DNA of 8,635 bases from Pseudomonas sp. (GCA_030654635.1 JAURXE010000292.1:1-8635); one strand, 5' to 3'. Positions 1-6,616 are shown, counted from the first letter of the stretch. Notes: a model not told the origin generated them from the letters alone. Program-made: numbers and translations.

Positions 1-490
1 ACAAATAGTGAATTATTTGCGCTATGCTAGAGCTCAGCTTGGCAATATGCCGGTTAATATTGGTTATGCCGACAGTCATGACATGCTAAAAAAACATCCT
101 GAAATAATTCAGGAAGTGGACAGTGTTTATGTGAACTTCTATCCGTACTGGGAAGGTTACTCAGTTGAAAATAGCATTGCCGCGCTGGATCGCAATTACC
201 GAAGCCTGTTGCTGCTCACCGGAAGTAAGCCCGTTATTATTTCTGAAACGGGCTGGCCTAGTTGTGGTGAAACATTAGGACGAGCTGTGCCCTCACCTGA
301 AAATAGTGCGCGTTATCTTCAGGGTTTTTTGGCTTGGGCTGAGCAGAATAAAGTCCCCTATTTTTATTTTTCTGCTTTTGACGCCAGTTGGAAGGCTGAA
401 GACGAGGGTCCTCAAGGTGCATGCTGGGGGATCTTGAATGAGATCGGAGTAATAAAACCCCAAATTGATCATGTTCTACAGTTGCAGTGA
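1..490 (+). CDS. GH17 family exo-beta-1,3-glucanase-like protein, 3' part
   Basis: This is the C-terminal part of a glycoside hydrolase of family 17 (COG5309-like), which cleaves or remodels beta-1,3-glucan. The frame is open through the first bases (codons from base 2), so the gene begins before the window. Numbering from the GTG at 8, the fragment has 160 residues. VNFYPYWEG (42-50) and ISETGWPS (78-85) are typical of the barrel, and Glu80 (bases 245-247) is the expected catalytic nucleophile. A later segment, YFYFSAFDASWK (118-129), fits the last strands. The family's acid/base Glu, in a GNE-type motif, should lie upstream and is not seen, which supports a truncated view rather than a start at 8. 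The stop is TGA 488-490. GC content is about 44%, well below the genes downstream. No terminator is visible after it. The family call is secure; the substrate and any signal peptide or membrane domain cannot be judged. Confidence 0.85.
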   Translation, partial: QIVNYLRYARAQLGNMPVNIGYADSHDMLKKHPEIIQEVDSVYVNFYPYWEGYSVENSIAALDRNYRSLLLLTGSKPVIISETGWPSCGETLGRAVPSPENSARYLQGFLAWAEQNKVPYFYFSAFDASWKAEDEGPQGACWGILNEIGVIKPQIDHVLQLQ

Positions 491-735
491 GTTGAGTCAG
501 GTGGTGGATAGGATTGCCGGTGCGAGAATTGAGTAAGTGTGCGAGGCCATTCTTGTCTGATCAGTCCCGCGCGATTTGCCATCTAGCGGCTTAAATGGTC
601 AAGCGAGGCTGGGGCTATAGCCGCGTTCAGCGACGTCCGAGCCGCAGCTTGCCCAGGACTTGGCGACACTGAGTTCCCCTGAGTATTCTGCTTGCAGGTA
701 CTATCGCTGCTTGTTTGGCTTTATGGCATTTATCT
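491..735. other. Intergenic gap between the GH17 gene and the ykgJ-like gene
   Basis: These 245 bases hold no convincing gene on either strand, no tRNA-like fold and no obvious terminator for the GH17 gene. A 10-bp palindrome (GGCTATAGCC, 613-622) and a candidate sigma70 promoter at 660-689 are the only structures I could pick out. Confidence 0.55.
660..689 (+). promoter_or_regulatory. Candidate sigma70 promoter for the ykgJ-like/START gene pair
   Basis: TTGGCG (660-665) and TATTCT (684-689) are separated by 18 bases and would start RNA near base 696, about 40 bases before the ykgJ-like ATG. The -35 and -10 boxes each match consensus only partly. This is an inference from sequence, and another promoter upstream is possible. 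Confidence 0.3.
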
Positions 736-1008
736 ATGCAGTGTCGTGCAGGTTGTGGTGCTTGCTGTATCGCGCCATCCATTAGTTCGAAGATTCCGGG
801 TATGCCCAACGGCAAACTGGCCGGTGAGCGCTGCGTGCAGCTAAGCCTGGATAACCGTTGCTGCATCTTTGGTTTACCTGAGCGGCCGCTGGTGTGCCTG
901 GCTTTTAGCGCTGATGCTGAGGTCTGTGGTGAGACTAATGAGCAGGCTTTGCAGCAACTCAATTGGCTTGAGCAAGCAACCGCAATACCTATACGAGCAG
1001 TTAAATAG
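736..1008 (+). CDS. YkgJ family cysteine-cluster protein
   Basis: A 90-residue cytoplasmic protein of the YkgJ/CxxCxxCC family, thought to bind zinc or an iron-sulfur centre; its biochemical role is not established. The N-terminus MQCRAGCGACC places Cys at 3, 7, 10 and 11. Further Cys are at 33, 42, 43, 54 and 64, and the segment from PGMPNGKLAGERCVQLS (21-37) to FGLPERP (45-51) is typical of the pseudomonad members. I chose ATG 736 because related proteins begin right at the cysteine cluster. An in-frame TTG at 715 would add seven residues, and neither start has a good Shine-Dalgarno sequence. The START-domain gene follows after 17 bases, so the two are probably co-transcribed. There is no signal peptide or membrane segment. 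The family is clear; the function is unknown. Confidence 0.82.
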   Translation: MQCRAGCGACCIAPSISSKIPGMPNGKLAGERCVQLSLDNRCCIFGLPERPLVCLAFSADAEVCGETNEQALQQLNWLEQATAIPIRAVK

Positions 1009-1025
1009 CGCTGCAGGAGTGCTAC

Positions 1026-1625
1026 ATGAACAAGCTTCAACTAACGCTGGCGTTGTGTGGCTTTATGGCTGCAGGGGTTCAGGCCGAAGACTGGCAATTG
1101 GCTAAGGATGAGGCGGGTATTAAGGTGTATTTGAGTAGTATGCCCGGCTCGCAATACAAGGCTTATCGTGGCGTGATCACGGTAAATGCCGATATCCAGA
1201 AATTGCTGGCCCTGCAGGCCGATGTGAAAGGTTCTTGCGCATGGATATTTGAGTGCCAGGAGCAAACAATGCTTAAGTCTGCCGGAACTGAAAACTGGCT
1301 CTATACACGTTTCTTTGCGCCTTGGCCGGTAACGGCTCGCGACTCGATTCTGCATGTAACCACGACGGTGGCAGCCGACGGTACGGTGACCCGCTTGCTG
1401 CAAGCGTTGCCGGAGTATTTGCCGAAAGACAAAGACTATGTGCGAGTGACGCGCGTCGATGGTTTTTGGACCTTGCAACCCAAGGACGCAGGTAAAGTTG
1501 AAGTGGTTTATCAGGCGCACATGGAGCCAGGCGGCAGTGTGCCCTCATGGCTGGCCAATAGCTTTGTGGTGGATGCGCCGTTCAATACACTGCAAGCGTT
1601 TCGCCAGGCGGCGGAAAAACCTTAA
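1026..1625 (+). CDS. Exported START-domain (lipid-binding-like) protein
   Basis: A 199-residue protein with a signal peptide: MNKLQ, a hydrophobic core (LTLALCGFMAAG), and a likely cleavage after AGVQA (residue 20). Cys11 does not sit in a proper lipobox because Leu is at -1, so a soluble periplasmic protein is more likely than a lipoprotein. The mature part resembles bacterial START-domain proteins of about 200 residues. Visible segments are DEAGIKVYLSSMPGS (28-42), WIFECQEQTMLKS near 73-85, FFAPWPVTARDS near 96-107, and a C-terminal helix including WLANSFVVDAPFNTLQAFR. The domain forms a hydrophobic pocket in known members, but no ligand can be inferred here. AGGAG (1015-1019) lies 6 bases before the ATG. 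The gene follows the ykgJ-like gene by 17 bases and ends just before the shared terminator with gltA. Confidence 0.83.
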   Translation: MNKLQLTLALCGFMAAGVQAEDWQLAKDEAGIKVYLSSMPGSQYKAYRGVITVNADIQKLLALQADVKGSCAWIFECQEQTMLKSAGTENWLYTRFFAPWPVTARDSILHVTTTVAADGTVTRLLQALPEYLPKDKDYVRVTRVDGFWTLQPKDAGKVEVVYQAHMEPGGSVPSWLANSFVVDAPFNTLQAFRQAAEKP

Positions 1626-1634
1626 ATTCACGCC

Positions 1635-1669
1635 AATAAAAAAGGCTGCCAATGGCAGCCTTTTTTATT
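1635..1669. terminator. Bidirectional rho-independent terminator (START gene / gltA)
   Basis: The arms 1635-1650 and 1654-1669 are perfect reverse complements (16 bp) around a 3-base loop, AAT. The core is GGCTGCC/GGCAGCC. It is flanked by six A's on one side and six T's on the other, so an RNA from either strand has a GC stem followed by a U tract. It sits 9 bases after the START gene's stop and 11 bases beyond the gltA stop, so it serves both convergent genes. Confidence 0.93.
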
Positions 1670-1680
1670 GCTCGCAACCC

Positions 1681-2967
1681 TTAGGTGCGATCTTTCAGCG
1701 CTGACATATCGCGCTGTGGGTAGCCGGTGTAAAGCTGGCGTGGACGGCCAATTTTATACGGGCTGGAGAGCATTTCTTTCCAGTGCGAGATCCAGCCAAC
1801 GGTGCGCGACATCGCAAAAATCACGGTGAACATGCTGGTTGGAATGCCGATGGCTTTCAGGATGATGCCCGAGTAGAAGTCTACGTTCGGATACAGGTTG
1901 CGCTCTTTGAAGTACGGGTCGTTACGCGCAATTTCGTCCAGTTTCATCGCCAGTTCGAGTTTTGGATCGTGGATCCCCAGCTCGGCTAGCACTTCGTCGC
2001 AGGTCTGTTTCATAACCGTGGCGCGTGGATCGAAGTTTTTGTAAACGCGGTGACCAAAACCCATCAACTTGAACGGATCGTTCTTGTCTTTGGCTTTGGC
2101 GATGTACTTCTCGATATTGGAAACATCACCGATTTCGTCGAGCATGCTCAGTACCGCTTCGTTAGCGCCGCCATGTGCTGGGCCCCAGAGCGCAGCGATA
2201 CCGGCAGCAATACAGGCGAACGGGTTGGCGCCAGAAGAGCCAGCCAGGCGTACGGTCGAAGTCGAGGCGTTTTGTTCGTGGTCGGCGTGCAGGATAAAGA
2301 TTTTATCCATGGCCTTGGCCAGTACCGGGCTGATCGGTTTGATCTCGCACGGGGTGTTGAACATCATGTGCAGGAAGTTTTCTGCGTAAGTCAGATCATT
2401 GCGCGGATACATCATCGGCTGACCCATGGAGTACTTGTACACCATGGCGGCAATGGTCGGCATCTTGGCAATCAAGCGGACTGCCGAAATTTCACGATGC
2501 TGGGCATTATTGATGTCCAGTGAGTCGTGATAAAAGGCTGACAGGGCGCCAACTACGCCACACATGATCGCCATTGGGTGGGCGTCGCGACGAAAGCCGT
2601 TGAAGAACGACTTTAATTGCTCGTGCACCATGGTGTGATTTTTAACGGTATTAACAAACTTTTCTTTTTCGGCTGCATTTGGCAATTCGCCATTGAGCAG
2701 CAGAAAGCAAGTTTCCAGATAATCTGACTTATCAGCCAATTGTTCAATTGGGTAACCGCGGTGTAACAGAATGCCTTTATCACCATCGATATAGGTGATT
2801 TTGGATTCGCATGAGGCGGTCGACATAAAACCAGGATCGAACGTAAAGCGGCCCGTGGCGGTAAGCCCGCGCACGTCAATTACATCGGGACCAACGGTGC
2901 CGGTTAAAACGGGCAGTTCGACGGGGGCCATGCCCTCGATGATCAACTGCGCTTTTTTAACAGCCAT
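1681..2967 (-). CDS. gltA: Type II citrate synthase
   Basis: Citrate synthase condenses acetyl-CoA with oxaloacetate to give citrate, the entry step of the TCA cycle, in the cytoplasm. The product has 428 residues, the usual size for the hexameric, NADH-sensitive type of Gram-negative bacteria. The catalytic triad is visible: His265 in GPAHGGANE, His306 in GFGHRVY and Asp363 in NVDFYSG. The N-terminal small domain ([19 protein letters not shown], 16-34) and [15 protein letters not shown] (226-240) are also typical. The start is ATG at 2967-2965, because AGGAGG (2974-2979 on the minus strand) lies 6 bases upstream. The frame stays open to 3027, but that extension would run into the -10 box of the gene's own promoter. 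gltA is divergent from sdhCDAB and convergent with the START gene. The identification is certain. Confidence 0.98.
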   Translation of the reverse strand: MAVKKAQLIIEGMAPVELPVLTGTVGPDVIDVRGLTATGRFTFDPGFMSTASCESKITYIDGDKGILLHRGYPIEQLADKSDYLETCFLLLNGELPNAAEKEKFVNTVKNHTMVHEQLKSFFNGFRRDAHPMAIMCGVVGALSAFYHDSLDINNAQHREISAVRLIAKMPTIAAMVYKYSMGQPMMYPRNDLTYAENFLHMMFNTPCEIKPISPVLAKAMDKIFILHADHEQNASTSTVRLAGSSGANPFACIAAGIAALWGPAHGGANEAVLSMLDEIGDVSNIEKYIAKAKDKNDPFKLMGFGHRVYKNFDPRATVMKQTCDEVLAELGIHDPKLELAMKLDEIARNDPYFKERNLYPNVDFYSGIILKAIGIPTSMFTVIFAMSRTVGWISHWKEMLSSPYKIGRPRQLYTGYPQRDMSALKDRT

Positions 2968-2973
2968 GTGTGG

Positions 2974-2979
2974 CCTCCT
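2974..2979 (-). promoter_or_regulatory. gltA ribosome-binding site
   Basis: The minus strand reads AGGAGG, a full Shine-Dalgarno core, 6 bases before the ATG at 2967. It fixes the start and excludes the 20-residue N-terminal extension that the open frame would allow. Confidence 0.9.
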
Positions 2980-3023
2980 AATTATGCTTAAAATCATCAA
3001 CTGCCCCCCACGAAGGGCCCGCA

Positions 3024-3035
3024 CCACTATAGTGG
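3024..3035. repeat. 12-bp palindrome over the gltA -10 box
   Basis: CCACTATAGTGG equals its own reverse complement and covers the TATAGT box of gltA. A dimeric regulator bound here would block RNA polymerase, but half of the palindrome is imposed by the -10 box itself, so it may be chance. Confidence 0.5.
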
Positions 3036-3053
3036 CATAAATTCTAATGTCAA
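3026..3053 (-). promoter_or_regulatory. gltA sigma70-type promoter
   Basis: On the minus strand a perfect -35 box TTGACA (3053-3048) is followed by 16 bases and TATAGT (3031-3026). Transcription should start near 3019-3020, giving a leader of about 52 bases before the gltA ATG. The -10 box lies inside a perfect 12-bp palindrome (3024-3035). The match to consensus is strong; activity is inferred. Confidence 0.75.
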
Positions 3054-3069
3054 TTTGCTAGAACCTAGC

Positions 3070-3098
3070 TGGCAAGGGCTTTGCGGCTTGATTTGCCA
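3070..3098. repeat. Inverted repeat TGGCAA-N17-TTGCCA upstream of gltA
   Basis: TGGCAA (3070-3075) and TTGCCA (3093-3098) are exact reverse complements separated by 17 bases. The centre lies about 65 bases upstream of the predicted gltA start and about 118 upstream of the predicted sdhC start. That placement suits an activator site for gltA, but no regulator can be named. Confidence 0.35.
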
Positions 3099-3166
3099 AG
3101 TTTTAAAGCGCCATTTACGGCATTTTTGCAACGAGCGCAATGCGCTCTTCGGAGTGGGTGTTTGCG

Positions 3167-3195
3167 TTGTCATTGCAACCTCGACTGTCTATACT
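3167..3195 (+). promoter_or_regulatory. Candidate sigma70-type promoter of sdhCDAB
   Basis: TTGTCA (3167-3172), a 17-base spacer and TATACT (3190-3195) form a good sigma70 match. The start would be near 3202, leaving a leader of about 127 bases before the sdhC GTG at 3329. A long leader of this kind gives room for post-transcriptional control. Confidence 0.6.
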
Positions 3196-3302
3196 CGGCG
3201 TCCGGCCGCCAGGGGCTTTAGCGCCTGCATTCTGGATGTCGGCACTCCCTGGGTGGTGGGTAACTGACCTGCACACTTCCCGACAACTTTGCCCTGATTG
3301 TT

Positions 3303-3331
3303 AGGGGCTCTCAGTGTGAAAATAAGCCGTG
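3303..3331 (+). promoter_or_regulatory. sdhC translation-initiation region with an upstream start-stop
   Basis: The best Shine-Dalgarno match, AGGGG (3303-3307), is 21 bases from the sdhC GTG (3329), too far for normal use. It lies 6 bases before GTG-TGA (3314-3319), a start followed at once by a stop, and 8 bases before a second GTG (3316) that opens a 15-codon frame ending at TAG 3361-3363. For sdhC itself only GTGA (3316-3319) resembles a Shine-Dalgarno sequence. In-frame stops at 3317 and 3323 rule out an earlier sdhC start. Confidence 0.45.
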
Positions 3332-3703
3332 AAAAGCCAACGACCTGTAAATTTAGACCTTAGGACGATTAAGCTCCCAATCACTGCCTACACGTCCATT
3401 CTTCACCGCGCCTCAGGCGTCATCCTCTTTATCGGCCTTGCGATAATGCTTTATGCACTCGACAAGTCGCTGGCATCCGAGGAAGGCTTCGCGCAGGTGA
3501 AAGCGTGTATGACCAGTCCACTCGCCAAGTTGGTGATTTGGGGTCTGCTCTCCGCTCTGCTGTATCACTTGGTGGCCGGTTTGCGCCATCTGATTATGGA
3601 CATGGGTGTCGGTGAAACGCTGGAAGGCGGCAAGCTGGGCTCGCAAATCGTTCTCGCCGTTTCTGCGGTGATTATCGTGCTGGCTGGGGTGTGGATATGG
3701 TAA
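3329..3703 (+). CDS. sdhC: Succinate dehydrogenase cytochrome b556 subunit
   Basis: SdhC is one of the two membrane anchors of succinate:ubiquinone oxidoreductase (complex II). It holds heme b and part of the quinone site in the inner membrane. The 124-residue product begins with QRPVNLDLRTIKLPITAYTS and has three hydrophobic helices, roughly residues 29-45, 65-86 and 104-124. His80 in LLYHLVAG matches the heme ligand (E. coli His84). Ser23 and Arg27 in SILHR match the quinone-site residues Ser27 and Arg31. The start must be GTG 3329, since in-frame stops lie just upstream (TGA 3317, TAA 3323) and the family's N-terminal motif follows directly. It is the first gene of sdhCDAB and overlaps sdhD by 7 bases. 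The only oddity is its poor ribosome-binding site. Confidence 0.96.
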   Translation: MKSQRPVNLDLRTIKLPITAYTSILHRASGVILFIGLAIMLYALDKSLASEEGFAQVKACMTSPLAKLVIWGLLSALLYHLVAGLRHLIMDMGVGETLEGGKLGSQIVLAVSAVIIVLAGVWIW

Positions 3704-4065
3704 CTAACGTCACGAACTTCTCGCGTTCAGGCCTCTATGACTGGATGGCTCAGCGGGTTTCTGCGGTTGCCTTGGCAGCTTACTTTCTGTTTCTGTTGGG
3801 TTTTCTGCTGGCTAATCCCGGCCTGAGCTATGCCGATTGGCATGGTCTGTTCTCACACACTGCGATGCGTATTTTCAGTCTGTTGGCTCTGGTGGCGCTT
3901 GGCGTTCACGCGTGGGTTGGCATGTGGACAATTTCCACCGACTACCTAACGCCGATGGCGCTGGGTAAGTGGGCGACTGTTGTACGGTTTCTCTTTCAAG
4001 GAACATGTGGCGTTGCCATGTTTACGTTCTTTGTCTGGGGTGTGCAGATTCTTTGGGGTATCTGA
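3697..4065 (+). CDS. sdhD: Succinate dehydrogenase hydrophobic membrane anchor subunit
   Basis: SdhD pairs with SdhC to anchor the SdhAB head to the inner membrane and to form the ubiquinone and heme b sites. The product has 122 residues and three hydrophobic helices, roughly 20-40, 57-77 and 93-120. SRSGLYDWMAQR (9-20) is the usual N-terminal motif. His71 in VHAWVGMW faces the heme region, and Asp82-Tyr83 in STDYLTP match the E. coli quinone-site residues of the same numbers. I chose ATG 3697 over an in-frame GTG at 3691 because MVTNVTNFSRSGLYDW is the usual family start and GGGG (3686-3689) is 7 bases upstream. The ATG lies inside the end of sdhC (ATGGTAA, 7-base overlap), which suggests coupled translation that would help keep the anchors at 1:1. 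sdhA starts 3 bases after the stop. Confidence 0.96.
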   Translation: MVTNVTNFSRSGLYDWMAQRVSAVALAAYFLFLLGFLLANPGLSYADWHGLFSHTAMRIFSLLALVALGVHAWVGMWTISTDYLTPMALGKWATVVRFLFQGTCGVAMFTFFVWGVQILWGI

Positions 4066-4068
4066 GTC

Positions 4069-5841
4069 ATGGCTAACATAAGTACGCTTTCGTTCGACGC
4101 CATCATTGTTGGTGGTGGCGGTGCTGGCATGCGCGCCGCACTGCAACTGGCTCAAGGCGGCCATAAGACCGCTGTAGTCACCAAAGTATTCCCAACCCGT
4201 TCGCACACTGTTTCGGCTCAAGGCGGCATCACCTGCGCTATCGCCTCGGCTGATCCACAAGACGACTGGCGCTGGCACATGTACGACACCGTCAAGGGGT
4301 CGGACTATATCGGCGACCAAGACGCCATCGAATACATGTGTTCGGTTGGTCCGGAAGCGGTGTTCGAGCTTGAGCACATGGGCCTGCCATTCTCTCGTAC
4401 CGAGCAGGGCCGCATTTATCAGCGCCCGTTCGGTGGTCAGTCGAAAGACTATGGCAAGGGCGGTCAAGCTGCCCGTACGTGCGCCGCTGCCGACCGTACC
4501 GGTCACGCGCTGCTGCACACCCTGTATCAAGCCAACCTGAAAGCCAACACCGTATTCCTCAATGAGTGGTACGCGGTTGATCTGGTGAAGAATCAGGACG
4601 GCGTCTTCGTCGGCATCATTGCCATCTGCATTGAAACCGGCGAAACCTCCTTTATTCGCTCCAAGGCCACTGTGCTGGCAACCGGTGGTGCGGGTCGCAT
4701 CTACTCGTCCACCACCAACGCCTTGATTAACACCGGTGACGGTATTGGCATGGCCTTGCGCGCTGGCGTGCCGGTGCAAGACATCGAGATGTGGCAGTTC
4801 CACCCAACCGGGATTGCCGGCGCCGGTGTACTGGTTACTGAAGGTTGCCGCGGTGAAGGCGGTTACCTGATCAACAAGCACGGCGAGCGTTTTATGGAAC
4901 GTTACGCGCCAAACGCCAAAGACTTGGCTGGTCGCGACGTGGTTGCCCGTTCGATGGTCAAAGAAATCATCGCCGGTAACGGCTGTGGCCCGGATGGCGA
5001 TCACGTGTTGTTGAAACTCGATCACTTGGGCGAGGACGTGCTGCACAGCCGCCTGCCGGGTATCTGTGAGTTGTCTAAGACTTTCGCTCACGTCGATCCA
5101 GTCACCGCACCGGTACCTGTAGTTCCGACTTGCCACTACATGATGGGCGGCGTGCCGACCAACATTCATGGTCAGGCCATCACTCAAGATGCTAACGGCA
5201 ACGACAAAATCATCGACGGTTTGTTTGCCGTTGGCGAAGTGGCTTGCGTGTCGGTCCACGGCGCTAACCGTCTGGGCGGCAACTCGTTGCTCGACTTGGT
5301 GGTGTTCGGCCGTGCGGCTGGTCTGCACTTGGAAAAATCGCTGCGCGAAGGCGTTGATCAACGTGCTGCCAGCGCCACCGATATCGACGAAGCCATGGCT
5401 CGTTTGAACGGTTTGAACACCCGCACCACCGGCGAAGACGTGGCATCGCTGCGTAAAGAACTGCAAAGCTGCATGCAGAACTACTTCGGTGTGTTCCGCA
5501 CCGGCGAATATATGCAAAAAGGTATCGCCCAGTTGGCAGACCTGCGTGAGCGCATCGCTAACGTCAAAATCAACGACAAGAGCCAGGCATTCAACACCGC
5601 GCGAATCGAAGCGCTGGAGTTGCAAAACCTGTTGGAAGTGGCTGAAGCCACGGCCATCGCTGCCGAGGTTCGTAAAGAATCCCGCGGCGCACACGCTCGT
5701 GAAGATTTCGAAGATCGCGATGACGAAAACTGGCTCTGCCATTCGCTGTACTTCCCAGGCGAGAAGCGCGTGAGCAAGCGTGCTGTCAACTTTGCACCGA
5801 AAACCGTACCTGTGTTTGAACCGATGATTCGGACTTATTAA
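4069..5841 (+). CDS. sdhA: Succinate dehydrogenase flavoprotein subunit
   Basis: SdhA oxidises succinate to fumarate with covalently bound FAD and passes electrons to SdhB. It faces the cytoplasm on the inner membrane. The 590-residue product has the full family length. The Rossmann motif [10 protein letters not shown] is at 11-20. His46 in [11 protein letters not shown] is the FAD-linkage histidine (E. coli His45). Substrate-site residues are His245 (QFHPTG), Arg289 (GRDVVARS), His356 (CHYMMGG) and Arg401 (GANRLGGNS), matching E. coli His242, Arg286, His354 and Arg399. The C-terminal domain carries RGAHAREDF (539-547) and ends PMIRTY. Start ATG 4069 lies 3 bases after the sdhD stop, with GGGG at 4055-4058 as a likely ribosome-binding site. 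A long open frame on the opposite strand is a shadow of codon use here. The identification is certain. Confidence 0.99.
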   Translation: MANISTLSFDAIIVGGGGAGMRAALQLAQGGHKTAVVTKVFPTRSHTVSAQGGITCAIASADPQDDWRWHMYDTVKGSDYIGDQDAIEYMCSVGPEAVFELEHMGLPFSRTEQGRIYQRPFGGQSKDYGKGGQAARTCAAADRTGHALLHTLYQANLKANTVFLNEWYAVDLVKNQDGVFVGIIAICIETGETSFIRSKATVLATGGAGRIYSSTTNALINTGDGIGMALRAGVPVQDIEMWQFHPTGIAGAGVLVTEGCRGEGGYLINKHGERFMERYAPNAKDLAGRDVVARSMVKEIIAGNGCGPDGDHVLLKLDHLGEDVLHSRLPGICELSKTFAHVDPVTAPVPVVPTCHYMMGGVPTNIHGQAITQDANGNDKIIDGLFAVGEVACVSVHGANRLGGNSLLDLVVFGRAAGLHLEKSLREGVDQRAASATDIDEAMARLNGLNTRTTGEDVASLRKELQSCMQNYFGVFRTGEYMQKGIAQLADLRERIANVKINDKSQAFNTARIEALELQNLLEVAEATAIAAEVRKESRGAHAREDFEDRDDENWLCHSLYFPGEKRVSKRAVNFAPKTVPVFEPMIRTY

Positions 5842-5852
5842 GGGTGGCCGCC

Positions 5853-6557
5853 ATGTTGTTAGTTAGTGTTTATCGCTACAACCCGGATCAAGACGCCGCG
5901 CCTTTTATGCAGGACTTCCAAGTCGATACCGGCGGTAAAGACTTGATGGTGCTGGATGTACTGGCGCTGGTTAAAGAGCAAGACGAAGGTTTTTCTTATC
6001 GTCGCTCCTGCCGTGAAGGTGTTTGTGGCTCCGATGGCATGAATATCAACGGCAAAAATGGCTTGGCTTGCGTCACGCCATTGTCGGCCGTGGTTAAAGG
6101 CAACAAATTAGTTGTGCGTCCGTTGCCGGGTTTGCCGGTTATTCGTGACCTCGCCGTTGATATGAGCATCTTCTACAAGCAATACGAGAAGGTGCAGCCG
6201 TTCTTGCAGAACGATACGCCGGCGCCTGGCATTGAGCGTCTGCAGTCGCCAGCTGAGCGTGAAAAGATCGACGGTTTGTACGAGTGCATTCTATGCGCGT
6301 GCTGCTCGACTTCTTGCCCGTCCTTTTGGTGGAATCCGGACAAGTTCCTCGGTCCAGCTGCATTGCTGCAGGCTTACCGCTTCTTGGCTGACAGTCGCGA
6401 CACCAAAACTGCCGAGCGTCTGGCTGCTTTAGACGATCCGTTCAGTGTGTTTCGTTGCCGCGGCATCATGAACTGCGTAAGCGTTTGCCCTAAGGGTCTT
6501 AATCCGACCAAGGCAATCGGCCACATCCGCAACATGTTGCTGCAGTCTGCTACCTGA
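5853..6557 (+). CDS. sdhB: Succinate dehydrogenase iron-sulfur subunit
   Basis: SdhB carries electrons from the SdhA flavin through three iron-sulfur clusters to ubiquinone at the SdhCD interface. The 234-residue product has all expected ligands. For [2Fe-2S] these are Cys53, Cys58, Asp61 and Cys73, with Asp at the third position as in E. coli. For [4Fe-4S] and [3Fe-4S] they are Cys145, Cys148, Cys151 and Cys155 in ECILCACCSTSCP, plus Cys202, Cys208 and Cys212 in CRGIMNCVSVCPKG. SFWWNPDKFLGPAALLQAYR (157-176) lies near the quinone site. I chose ATG 5853 because family members start MLxVSVYRYNP and AAGGG (5840-5844) lies 8 bases upstream, overlapping the sdhA stop. An in-frame GTG at 5844 would add three residues and overlap that Shine-Dalgarno. 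It is the last sdh gene and is followed by a hairpin-rich spacer. Confidence 0.98.
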   Translation: MLLVSVYRYNPDQDAAPFMQDFQVDTGGKDLMVLDVLALVKEQDEGFSYRRSCREGVCGSDGMNINGKNGLACVTPLSAVVKGNKLVVRPLPGLPVIRDLAVDMSIFYKQYEKVQPFLQNDTPAPGIERLQSPAEREKIDGLYECILCACCSTSCPSFWWNPDKFLGPAALLQAYRFLADSRDTKTAERLAALDDPFSVFRCRGIMNCVSVCPKGLNPTKAIGHIRNMLLQSAT

Positions 6558-6583
6558 TTATTGTTTGTTTTTAACTGCTACAC

Positions 6584-6616
6584 ACCACGGCTCTGAGGTT
6601 ACTTTCAGACCGTGGT
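6584..6616 (+). other. Hairpin downstream of sdhB
   Basis: ACCACGG (6584-6590) pairs with CCGTGGT (6610-6616). After one bulged C, TCTGA (6592-6596) pairs with TCAGA (6605-6609), giving a 12-bp stem with an 8-base loop. No U tract follows, so it is more likely a 3'-end stabiliser or processing structure than a terminator. Confidence 0.55.

Larger units (their letters stand above)
2968..3328. other. Divergent gltA-sdhC regulatory region
   Basis: This 361-base gap has no credible gene. It holds the gltA promoter (3026-3053, minus), the candidate sdhC promoter (3167-3195, plus), an inverted repeat TGGCAA/TTGCCA (3070-3098), a short hairpin GAGCGC-AAT-GCGCTC (3133-3147), and the long sdhC leader from about 3202. 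In the leader, CAGGGGC and GCGCCTG (3210-3227) can pair with one mismatch around a TTTA loop. The two transcripts should not overlap, because their predicted starts (near 3019 and 3202) point away from each other. Confidence 0.75.

Noticed and set aside
627..1040. A 137-codon minus-strand frame
   Set aside because: It is antisense to the ykgJ-like gene, has no recognisable motif and runs across the START gene's ribosome-binding site. It is a shadow frame.
2050..2523. Plus-strand frame of 157 codons opposite gltA
   Set aside because: It is antisense to conserved citrate synthase sequence and has no family features. It is a shadow of gltA codon use.
2968..3027. A 20-residue N-terminal extension of GltA from a start at 3027
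   Set aside because: It would run into the gltA -10 box and upstream of the predicted transcript start. AGGAGG sits before ATG 2967, where family members begin.
3055..3267. A 70-codon plus-strand frame in the gltA-sdhC gap
   Set aside because: It starts inside the promoter region, overlaps the candidate sdhC -35 and -10 boxes and has no recognisable product.
3946..5742. A 598-codon open frame on the minus strand opposite sdhA
   Set aside because: It covers an unquestionable sdhA, its product resembles no family I know and is rich in Val, His, Ala and Gln, and it has no ribosome-binding context I could identify. Strong codon bias in sdhA explains an open antisense frame.
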